From Closterium sp. NIES-65 (lineage: Eukaryota > Streptophyta > Zygnematophyceae > Desmidiales > Closteriaceae): DNA of 64,000 nt. Below, in pieces: positions 31,125 through 41,800 of this stretch. How positions within the stretch are numbered: the first letter of the stretch is position 1; the number at the start of each line of letters is the position of its first letter. The notes beneath the pieces were generated by a model that was given only the letters and a program-made list of their open reading frames with translations, ran no database searches and was not told where the DNA came from. The position numbers and the translations under genes are program-made. The stretch spans positions 1,683,501 to 1,747,500 of the forward strand of contig CANXME010002160.1 of the NCBI GenBank assembly GCA_948144175.1, in the 5' to 3' direction.

Positions 31125-33169
31125 CTACTGCTAGAGGCAATGGAGCTGGAGGTGCTGCTGCTGGAGGCGTTGGAGCTGGAGGTTCTGGAGCTGCTGGAGG
31201 CGCTGGAGATGGAGGTGCTGCTGCTGGAGGCACTGGAGCTAGAGGTGCTGCTGTTGAAGGCGCTGGAGCTGGAGGTTCAGGAGCTGCTGGAGGCGGTAGA
31301 GCTGGAGATGTTGCTGCTGGAGGCACTGGAGCTGGAGGTGCTGCTGCTGGAGGTTCTGGAGCTGCTGGAGGCGCTAGAGATGGAGATTCTGGAGCTGCTA
31401 GAGGCGCTGGAGCTACTGGTGCTGGAAGCACTGCACCGCCGCGACTGTCTTTTGCTCTGCAGTCACCGTCGTCTCTGCCGCCGCCTGACTCCGTGCTTCG
31501 CCACGTTCTTAGCCTCCCGTCTTCAACCGTACTCCCGTTATAGCTCGGCGCACAAGTGCTTGCTCCTTCTCCTTACACTGAGCAGATAGACTTGCTTACA
31601 GAGCGTCTTGAGCCTGCGTCTCGTCCTGCCTTGCCTGTTCGCAGTGGTCACACTGGTCGTCATGTTCCTCGTGCGCGTCCTCCTCCTGTCCCCAGCACGC
31701 ACACTATCTCCCTTTGTCCTTCCTCCGTTCCTCTGCGCGTTCCCTTGCCGTCTCCTCCTGCGTCTTCTTTGCCTAACGTTCAAGACCCTGAGTCTGACCT
31801 AGTTCGTGCTGCTCACCCTACTATCACGCGTCTGCTAGCCACTGTTGTCACTGACCCGTCGTTTGAGTCTGCTGCTGTGTCTGCCTTGGTCTCTGAGCTT
31901 GTTGACTTTGCAGCTGCCTGTCGTCTCGACTTCGCTGCTAGTCTTGTTGCTGAGTCTGAGTATGTCTGTCTTCCGTCCGTCGGGTGTGAGTGTGCTCTTG
32001 GCACGGATGTCCTTGAGGACAGGCACGAGGACTTTGAGTGTCTTGCAGCCGTTGTGCCTCATCTCGTGGCCATGCTGCTTGACCCTTAGGGGGACCCGGA
32101 TGCTCCAGACATCCCGACCCCACGCTCTTACGCTGAGGCGATCGCGGGTGAGTACTCCTCTCGGTTGCAGACAGCCATGGACGCAGGTATGGCATCCTGG
32201 AAGTCCACAGGCACTTACGTCGACGCAATTCTCCCTCCTTGGGCGAACTTAGTCGATGGCATGTTGATTATCAGGGTGAAGCGACCGTCGGGTTCTCCGC
32301 CTGTCTTCAAGGCTCGTTACGTTGCATGAGGCTTGAGTCAGCGATAGGGAGTTGACTTCTTCCAGAACTTCTCCCCCACCCCGAAAATGACCACTCTTTG
32401 GGTGCTGCTGCACGTTGCCGCTCAGCGTGACTACGAGCTTCACTCGCTGGACTTCAGCACAGCGTTCTTACAAGGCAGTCTGCACGAGAAGATCTGGCTG
32501 CGCCGCCTACCTGGCTTCACTGGGTCGTTTCCTCCTGGTACCCAGTGGAGCCTCCGCCGGCTAGTCAACGGTCTCCGTCAGGCGCCTCGTGAGTGGCACG
32601 ACACACTGAGGACGACACTTGCGGCTCTTGGGTTTGCACCTTCCACTATTGACCCGTCGATGTTTGTACGCACTGACACTTCGTTGCCGCCGTTCTACAT
32701 CCTCGTTTACGTCGACGACTTGGTCTTTGCCACTGCTGACACTGAGGCTCTCGCCCTTGTGAAGTCGAAGCTGCAGAAGAGACACACGAGCATAGACCTG
32801 GGTGAGCTGCGCAGCTACCTTGGCCTGACCTGGGACAAAGCACGGCGCACCATCACACTGACTCAGTCACACATGGTGCAGCAGGTCCTTCAGCGCTTCA
32901 GCTTCACTTGGTCCTTGCCACAGTCCACTCCCCTGGCTACAGGTCACTCGCTCTCAGCCCCACCTTTGGACGAGACCGTAGAGCCGAGTGGTCCGTACCC
33001 AGAGCTAGTGGGCTGCCTCATGTACCTGATGGCCTGCACTCGTCCTGACCTTACGTACCCTCTTGGCCTTCTGGCATGCTACGTGGGTCCTGGTAGGCAC
33101 CGAAAGGTGCACTTCGATGCTGCGAAGAGGGTACTGCGCTACTTGTGCAGTACATCGGGCATGGGGCTC
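31125..33169 (+). mobile_element. B0 third piece (linker, RT)
   Basis: Continues B0 after G1. It begins with linker repeats (GGAGCTGGAGGTGCTGCTGCTG) up to about 31430 and goes on into RT, interrupted at 33169 by R4. A few B0 bases (GGCTCGTG) remain at 46097-46104 on the far side of R4. Confidence 0.8.
31556..33169 (+). pseudogene. B0 reverse transcriptase
   Basis: Frame 31556-32089 has PSPYTEQIDLLTERLEPASRP and VTDPSFESAAVSALVSELVDF, ending at TAG 32087-32089 (GAG in relatives). The RT start region has a TGA near 32328 and TAG at 32345-32347, where siblings have CAG. Frame 32387-33169 is continuous: LDFSTAFLQGS, PGTQWSLRRLVNGLRQAPREWHDTL, YILVYVDDLVFAT, LTQSHMVQQVLQRF, RPDLTYPLGLLA, VLRYLCSTSGMGL. 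R4 truncates it immediately before the RNase H domain. Confidence 0.87.
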
Positions 33170-33301
33170 TGAGAAAACTGAAACGAGAAATGAATGAACT
33201 ACGAATGAAGTGGGTACAAGTACTAACCCTAATTGGGTTGTACCCCCTATGGGATACCCCACTACAGCCTACACAAACGCATAAGCTATAATGTTCTGAC
33301 A
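33170..33301 (-). repeat. R4 3' LTR
   Basis: 132 bp, TGAGAAAACTGAAACG...TTCTGACA on the plus strand. The adjoining 33302-33512 is the family's 3' untranslated region with TA repeats at 33451-33463 and 33484-33495. Confidence 0.92.
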
Positions 33302-33512
33302 CATCCCCATAGGCAAAGTGGGGGAGAACAGGGGGTCACAAGACCAGTCAAGCAAAGCAAAACAAAGCAAAGCTCAGGGTGGATCACAAAGTCACCACAC
33401 ATTCCGAGCACAAGTACAAGGCCACAAGGCCAGTTCACATGCAGGAGTACATATATATATAAGGCTAGACAAGCAAGAGCAGTTATATATATATGTAACA
33501 ATACAAGCAAGG

Positions 33513-36500
33513 TCAAGAAGTGAGCAAGTGAGGCAAGACAGGGACAAGACCCAACTGAGTGCAGAAGCGCTGATGATCACAAGGCGGAAGTGCCTTGGTG
33601 AAAATATCAGCAGTGTTGGCCTCAGAGGCCACGTACGCAAGCCGCAACAATCCACGCTGCTGTAGCTCACGAGCAAGAAAGTAGCGCAGAGCAATGTGCT
33701 TTGTTCTGTGCTCCAGTCGCTGCTCTCGACACAAGGCCAGCATGGCCTTGTTGTCTACGTACAGCACTGGAGGAGAACGAGGCGGCTCTCTGAGGTCAGT
33801 CAGCAGGTAGGTGAGCCAGCGAAGCTCCTGTGCAGCCATGGCCCCAGCGTAGATCTCAGCCTCACAACTGGAGCCGAGAAAAGAAGACGAGCGAGTAGCC
33901 CGCCACGAGACAAAGCCGGAACCAAGGCTGAAGGTGTAACCCTGTGCCGACCGCTGCGTAGCCTGGTCGTCAGCCCAAGAAGAGTCTGCGTGCCCAGTAA
34001 GGACCACTGGACTGCGCCCTCCAAGCACTAGCCCCATGCCCGACGTACTGCACAAGTAGCGCAACACCCTCTTCGTTGCAGCCGTGTGCTCTGGTCGGTG
34101 TCTACCAGTAGCAACATAGCGTGCGAGAATGCTAAGAGGGTATGCAAGGTAAGGTCGTGTGCAGGTCATCAGGTACATGACGCAGCCAACAAGCTCTGGG
34201 TACGGGCCACTCGACTCTACGGACTCATCCGAAGGCAGAGCTGAGAGCGAGTGGCGAGTAGGCAGAGGAGTGGCCTGAGGCGAGGAGTACATGAAGCCGA
34301 AGCGCTGAAGGACCTGCTGCACCATGTATGACTGAGTCAGGGTAATGGTGTGGCGTGCTCTGTCCCGAGTGATCTGCAAGCCAAGGTAGCTGCGCAGTTC
34401 ACCCAGGTCTGTGCACGTGTGTCTCTTCTGCAGCTCGGACTTCACGTAGGCGAGTCCAGCAGTGTTAGCTGTGGCAAAGACCAAGTCGTCGACGTACACG
34501 AGGATGTAGAACGGCGGCAGAGAGGTGTCGGTGCGTAGAAACAGCGACAGGTCGGCAGTAGAAGGAGCAAACCCAAGAGCCGCAAGTGTAGTCCTCAGTG
34601 TATCGTGCCACTCACGTGGCGCCTGGCGGAGACCGTAAACTGGACGCAGGAGGCTCCACTAAGTACCAGGAGGGAACGACCCAGTGAAGCCAGGTGGGCG
34701 GCGTAGCCAGATCTCCTCGTGCAGGCTGCCTAGCAAGAAAGCTGTGCTGAAGTCGAGAGAGTGCAGCTCGTAGTCACGGTGAGCAGCAACGTGCAGCAGT
34801 ACCCGAAGAGTGGTCATCTTCGGGGTGGGAGAGAAGGTCTGAAAGTAGTCAACTCCCTGCCGCTGACTGAAGCCACGAGCCACGTAACGTGCCTTGAAGA
34901 CAGGCGGAGAACCCGGCGGCCGCTTCACTCTGAAGATCCACATGCCACTGACGATGTTCGCCCCAGGAGGGGGAACAGCGTCAACGTAGGTGCATGTGGA
35001 CTTCCAGGAACCCATCTCTGCGTCCATAGCTGCCTGCCACTGAGAAGAGTAGGGACCCTCTATCGCCTCCGCGTAAGAGCGCGGAGTCGGGATGTCAAGT
35101 GCATCCGGGTCTCCGTCAGGGGTAAGCAGTACGGGCACGAGATGAGGTGAAGCAGCGGCCAAGCAGTGGAACTCCTCCTGCCTGTCCTCAAGGACGTCCG
35201 TGCCAAGGGCACACTCACCCCCGACGGACGGAGGACACACAGACTCAGACTCAGCAACAAGACTGGCAGCGTAGTCTAGACGACAGCGAGCAGCAAAGTC
35301 GACGAGCTCAGCAACTAGGGCAGACGCAGCAGTGGACTCAAAGAAAGGGTCAGTGACAACAGTAGCCAAGAGACGTGTGACAGTAGGAATGGCAGCACGA
35401 AGAGAGTCCGACTCCGGGTTGGCAAGACCAGGAAGAGAAGACTCAGGAGGAGAAGGCAAAGGGGCATGCAGAGGAGTAGTGGACGGACACAGAGACATCC
35501 GGTGCGTGCCAGGGACAGGAGGAAGACGCTGACGCGAACCGCGACCACTAGTGCGAGCAGCACGGACAGGCGACGCAGGGCGAGACGCAGGCTCACGACG
35601 CTCAGCAAGACCTCCAGTAGGACCAGTGTAGGGAGACGGAGCAGGCAGTGGGGAGGCCGGCTGTAACTGTAACTGTGACGGGACAGGCTGTGGACACTCT
35701 AAGGGAGGAGGAGGACCAGTAGAAGGCGGGAGACCAAGAACCTGCTGAAGGAGCGGAACGAAGTACGGCCGAGGTCGTGCGGCGACTCCAGACACAGCAG
35801 GGACAGCACCAGTACCCTCAGCGGCAGCACCAACACCAGCAACACCTCCAGCTCCAGTACCTCCAGCAGTACCAGTAGCACCCTCAGCAAGACCGCCTCT
35901 AGGACCGACAGCAGTAGCCTCCGCGCCAGCACCCAAAGCAGCTCCCGCTCCAGAAGTACCCGCAGGCCCAGCAGCTCCAATACTCCGAGTACGAGCACCG
36001 CCGAGACTCGCGGCACCAGCACCCACAGCAGCAGCAGAACCTCCAGCACCCGCAGCACCTCCAGCTCTAGCAGCTCGCCTCCAGCGCCGGGCAAACCACT
36101 CACGCAGCTCCTGTGGAGAGAGTGGCTCCCGGCGAGACGAAGCACCCGGAGAACCGCTAGGCTCAGCATTGCCACACGCCCCACGAGCAGGCTCAGCACC
36201 GTCAGGCTCAGCACCTCTAGGCGTAGCACCCCCAGGCTCAGCACCCCCAGGCGTAGCACCCCCAGGCTCAGCACCCCCAGACTCAGCACCCCCAGGCTCA
36301 GCACCCCTAGTCGTAGTACCCACACGCTCAGCACCCCAAGAGTCAGCACCCCCATAGTCAGCACCCCAAGGCTCAGCACCCTCAGCAGCACCAGTGTCAC
36401 GAGCGACCTCGACAGGCTCGACTGCGTCTACCTGGGAGACACCTGAAGGGGCAGGACCCTGAGGGGGGAGGGGGTCTACCGGGGGAGGACCTGGCACAAG

Positions 36501-38509
36501 GAAGTGCGGTGGCGGGGGGAGGGACGGAGTGCGGTAGGGGAAGAGGCGGTAGTAGGGGACCGACTCGTCAAACGTAACATCCTGGGAGGACAGAATACGG
36601 CGAGAGGTGGGGTGGTAGAACCGCCACCCTGGCGCATCAGGGGGGAAACCCAGGAAGACGCAAGGAGCAGCACGAGGGGACAGCTTGTCCGCAGACAAGT
36701 CGCGGACAAACGCCCGAGATCCCCAGACACGGAATGCAGACGCATCGCCAACCTTCCCCGTCCACAGCAAAGCTGGGGAGGTCTCCGGCATGGAGACCTT
36801 GGGCTGAAGGTTGATCTGATGTGCCGCGTACCGGACCGCAAACGGCCACAGAAAATGGGGGGCAGCCGCATGCATCATGGACGTACGGGCGACGTCCATG
36901 ACCATGCCAATGCGGCGCTCAGCAATCCCATTTTGTTGTGGAGAGTCCGCAAGCGTGAAGGTCTGGCGGATGCCTCGTGCACGACAGTAGGCTTGCAGAA
37001 GGCCAGAGGAGAACTCTCCGCCTCTATCAGAGTGCAGACGCAGAACAGGAAAGTCCGAGCCGAAGCTCCGCTTGAGCTGGAGACGAGCTGCGCGGATCAA
37101 GTCGATCAACACCTCAGTGACATCACCCTTGCTGCGCAAGGGGAAGACTGTGGTGTAACGCGAGTAGTCGTCAACCACCAGCAGGAAGTAGCGCTCGTGA
37201 CCCTGTCCACGGACGCAGGCCGGGCCCCACACGTCCATGTGAAGCGTCTGCAGCGGGGCCTCTGTCGGAGGAAACTGGGAGGAGTGAGGGGCAGCCCGCT
37301 GCCGCCCCTCGACACAGGGGACGTAGGTAGGGCCAGGCCCCGGAGGAAGGGGAGGGAGGGACCGGGGAAGACCAGAGACAAGGACACGGGAGGCCATGCT
37401 TCGGAGACAAAGCAGGGAGGGGTGACCAAGGCGGTGGTGCCAGAGGAGAGTCTCGTGAGACAGGAGGCGACACGAGCAGGGGGCAGACTCAGGACCAGAC
37501 CTGGACGCTGCAGCAAACACCTGACCCAATGTAGCTACCTGACCAGACGCAGGGACTGGAGGAGACGCAGTGGTAAGTGTGTACAGGCTCGACCCCGGCC
37601 GACGAGTAAACGTGGCCACGTGTCGGCCTGTCCGAGCGTCCGTGCAATGGGTCACCCGCTGACTCGCAGGAGTGAACTGGTGAACCCCCGCATCTTGCAG
37701 GTCAGCACCACTCACCAAGTTCGTGGAGAACGAGGGGAGGTAAAGACCAGACAGGGTGCCAGAGGGGGCCGCCGGACACGGGAGGACAGTGGAGAAGTGA
37801 GCAAGGACAGGGCCCCCAGAGGGGTCTGCCAGAGAGACTGCAACTGCTCGATCAAGCGGCGTGAGTGTGGTGCGGTCTCGAAAGAAGGAGCGGGAAACCC
37901 CCGAGTCAAGGGTGAACGTGTGAGAGGCCGGAGCCGACGCGGTACCTGAGAGAGCAGACTCACTCGCACCTGAGGAAGCAGACTCACTAGCATCTAGAGC
38001 AGCAGCTGCACATGTACCTGGAGCAGGAGACACACTAGCACCCAGAGCAGCAACCTCACCAGCAGCTAGAGCAGCAGGCTCGATACCCGGGTCAGGCGGT
38101 ACGCACAGGTGACCGGCACGGTCAGCACTAGTAGGCAATGCATACATGGCAGTGAGAATAGCATCATAGTCAAGAGCAAATATATCTACCCTCTGCCTAA
38201 GCAACTCCACCCAGTCGGGGAGCTCAGCCTCGTCGCCAAACTCGGTACGCCAGGCGTCGCTCAGACGGGCGAAGCATCGGGACTGTGTGTGACTAGGCGT
38301 CCCACAAGGCTGACCAGTCCGAGCACCAGTGCGAATCACGTAAGAGCAGCGAACAGAACTGAGAGACCCTCCAGTCTGAGCATACCACTCACGAAGCTGC
38401 TGGGGCGTGAGAGACGCGCGTGGGGGTCGCTGGAGCTGCATCTGGCCGCCGCCAGTAGTAGTAGCAGTAGTAGCGCCGCCACCCCTACAACCCCAACCAG
38501 CGTACCACT
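33513..38509 (-). pseudogene. R4 polyprotein, one stop codon
   Basis: Two frames in the same phase (38441-34659 and onward to 33513) give a pol of normal length. It has the gag motif SLTPQQLREWYAQ, CSYVIRTG with the Cys/His cluster, protease LDSGVSRSFF, HETLLWHHRLGH, integrase MDVWGP, HSDRGGEF and SPQQNGIAERR, linker with LSPQELREWFARRW, and RT with YVDDLVFAT (about 34490). RNase H follows (GHADSSWADD, SSCEAEIYAG, LYVDNKAML) with the C-terminus ALPPCDHQRF. The stop TAG at 34659-34661 replaces the CAG present in R5 (PGTQWSLR). Apart from that and the R5 insertion it could be complete. Confidence 0.9.
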
Positions 38510-38641
38510 TGTGAGAAGAAGCGAACAGGAATGAATGAACTAGCAGTGAAATGAGTACAAGTAGGAAACCCTAGAATTGTGTACCCCCTATAGGCTAACC
38601 CACTGTAGCCTACACAAGCAGAACATATATAATGTTTGACA
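38510..38641 (-). repeat. R5 3' LTR
   Basis: 132 bp, TGTGAGAAGAAGCG...TGTTTGACA on the plus strand, identical by eye to 44971-45102. Sense-side neighbour is TATGGGGGTG (purine tract). Confidence 0.95.
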
Positions 38642-38847
38642 CACCCCCATAGGCAAAGTGGGGGAGAGCAAGGGGTCACAAGACCAGTCAAGCAAAGCAA
38701 AGCAAGCTCAGGGTGGATCACAAAGTCACCACACAGTCCGAGCACAAGAGCAGGGCCAGAGGCCAGTTCACATGCAGGAGTACAAACATATATATAAAAC
38801 TAGACAAGCAAGAGCAGGTATATATATATGTCACAGTACAAGTGAAG
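38642..38847 (-). other. R5 3' untranslated region and purine tract
   Basis: About 206 bases between the pol stop and the LTR. It contains TA repeats (38818-38830), the conserved CTCAGGGTGGATCACAAAGT (plus strand), and a CCCCC..GGGGG pair around ATAGGCAAAGT next to the LTR that could fold as a short hairpin. R1-R4 share the block and the small element at 49654-51214 keeps its last 80 bases or so. Confidence 0.8.
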
Positions 38848-41800
38848 TCAAGAGGAGAGCAAGTGAGGCAAGACAGGCACAAGACCCAGCTGGGTGCAAA
38901 AGCGCTGATGGTCACAAGGCGCGAGTGCCTTGGTGAACACATCAGCAGTGTTGGCCTCAGAGGCCACGTACGCAAGTCGCAACTGACCACGCTGCTGCAG
39001 CTCACGAGCAAGGAAGTAGCGGAGAGCAATGTGCTTCGTTCTGTGCTCCAAGCGCTGCTCTCGACACAAGGCCAGCATGGCCTTGTTGTCTACGTACAGC
39101 ACTGGAGGAGAACGAGGTGGCTCTCCAAGGTCAGTCAGCAGGTAGGTGAGCCAGCGAAGCTCCTGTGCAGCCATGGCCCCGGCGTAGATCTCAGCCTCAC
39201 AACTGGAGCCGAGAACCGAAGACGAGCGAGTAGACCGCCACGAGACAGAGCCGGAACCAAGGCTGAAGGTGTAACCCTGTGACGACCGCTGCGTAGCCTG
39301 GTCGTCAGCCCAAGAAGCGTCCGCGTGGCCGGTAAGGACCACTGGACTCCGCCCTCCAAGCACTAGCCCCATGCCCGACGTACTGCACAGGTAGCGCAAT
39401 ACCCTCTTCGCTGCAGCCATGTGCTCTGGTCTGTGTCTCCCAGGAGCAACATAGCGTGCAAGAATGCTCAGAGGGTATGCGAGGTCAGGTCGTGTGCAGG
39501 TCATCAGGTACATGAGGCAGCCAACAAGCTCTGCATACGGACCACTCGACTCTACGGACTCATCCGAAGGCAGAGCTGAGAGTGAGTGGCGAGTAGGCAG
39601 AGGAGTGGCCTGAGGCGAGGAGTACGTGAAGCCAAAGCGCTGAAGGACCTGCTGCACCATGTGTGACTGAGTCAAGGTAATGGTGCGGCGTGCTCTGTCC
39701 CGAGTGATCTGCAAGCCAAGGTAGCTGCGCAGTTCACCCAGGTCTGTGCACGTGTGTCTCTTCAGCAGTTCGGACTTCACGTAGGCGAGTCCAGCAGTGT
39801 CCGCTGTGGCAAAGACCAAGTCGTCGACGTACACGAGGATGTAGAACGGCGGCAGTGAAGTGTCGGTGCGCAGAAACAGCGACGGGTCAGCAGTAGAAGG
39901 AGCAAACCCAAGAGCCGCAAGCGTAGTCCTCAGTGTGTCGTGCCACTCACGCGGTGCCTGGCGGAGACCGTAGACTGGCCGTCGGAGGCTCCACTGGGTG
40001 CCAGGAGGGAAAGTCCCAGTGAAGCCAGGTGGACGGCGCAGCCAGATCTCCTCGTGCAGGCTACCCTGCAGGAACGCAGTGCTGAAGTCGAGAGAGTGAA
40101 GCTCGTAGTCGCGCTGAGCAGCTATGTGCAGCAGCACCCGAAGAGTGGTCATCTTCGGGGTGGGAGAGAAGGTCTGAAAGTAGTCAACTCCCTGCCGCTG
40201 ACTGAAGCCACGAGCAACGTACCGTGCCTTGAAGACAGGTGGAGAGCCCGGCGGCCGCTTCACCCTGAAGATCCACATGCCAGTGACGATGTTCGCCCCA
40301 GGAGGGGGAACCGCGTCAACGTAGGTGCCTGTGGACTTCCAGGAAGCCATCTCTGCATCCATAGCTGCCTGCCACTGAGAGGAGTAGGGACCCTCTACGG
40401 CCTCCGCGTAAGAACGCGGAGTCGGGATGTCTAGTGCATCCGGGTCTCCCTCAGGGGCAAGCAGTACAGACGCGAGATGAGGTGAAGCAGCCGCTAGACA
40501 CTGTAACTCCTCCTGCCTGTCCTCTAGGACGTCCGTGCCAAGAGCACACTCACCCCCGACGGACGGAGGACAGACAGACGCAGACTCAGCAACAAGACTA
40601 GCAGCGTAGTCGAGACGACAGCGAGCAGCAAAGTCAACGAGCTCAGCGACTAGAGCAGACGCAGCAGTGGACTCAAAAGAGGGGTCAGTGACGACAGTAG
40701 CAAGCAGACGCGTGACAGTAGGACTGGCAGCGCGAAGAGAGTCCGACTCAGGGTCGGCAAGCGCAGGAAGAGAGGACTCAGGAGGAGAAGGCAAGGGGGC
40801 ACGCAGAGGAGCAGTGGACGGACGCAGAGACATCCGGTGCGTGCCAGGGACAGGAGGAGGACGCTGACGCGAACCGCGACCACTAGCGCGAGCAGCACGA
40901 ACCGGCGACGCGGGACGAGACGCAGGCTCACGACGCTCAGCAAGACCTCCAGTAGGACCAGTGTAAGGAGAGGGAGCAGGCAGAGGAGAGGAAGGCTCCA
41001 ACAGTGACTGCGACTGGACAGGCTGTGGACACTCTACCGAAGGAGAAAGACCAAGAACCTGCTGTAGGAGCGGAACGAAGTACGGCCGAGGCCGCGCGGC
41101 AGCTCCAGACTCAGCAGGGACAGCACCAGCACCCTCAGCGACAGCACCAGCGCCACCAACACCTCCAGCGGCAGGACCTCCAGCAGTACCAGCAGCAGGA
41201 CCACCGCCAGGACAGTCAGCAGTAGTCTCAGCACCAACACCCTCAGCAGCTCCAGCTCCAGTAGGACCCGCAGGCCCAGCAGCTCCGGGACCGGCAGCAC
41301 CAGCACCCTCGACAGTCGACGAAGCTCCAGCTCCAGCAGCACTCCTCCAGCGGCGAGCAAACCACTCGCGCAGCTCCTGTGGAGAGAGGGGCTCCCGGCG
41401 AGACGCAACAGCAGGAGAAACCCCAGGCTCAGCAGCTCCAGACTCAGCACCCCCAGGCACAGCAGCTCCAGACGTAGCACCCCCAGGCTCAGCAGCTCCA
41501 GACTCAGCACCTCCAGGCTCAGCAGCTCCAGACTCAGCACCCCCAGACTCAGTAGCTCCAGCTCCAGTAGGACTCGCAGGCCCAGCAGCTCCGGGACTGG
41601 CAGCACCCTCAGCAGGCGAAGAAGCTCCAGCTCCAGCAGCACGCCTCCAGCGGCGAGCAAACCACTCGCGCAGCTCCTGTGGAGAGAGCGGCTCCCGCCC
41701 AGTAGTCGCAGGCTCCGCACCTCCAGGCTCAGCACCCCCAGGCTCAGCAGCTCCTGACGTAGCACCCCCCGACTCAGCACCCCCAGCAGCAGCACCCCCA

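Noticed and set aside
36504..37949. 481-codon + strand open frame
   Set aside because: It is antisense to the R4 protease-integrase region, has no recognisable domain and similar antisense frames recur at the same place in R2, R3 and R5; it follows from the GC-rich codon use.
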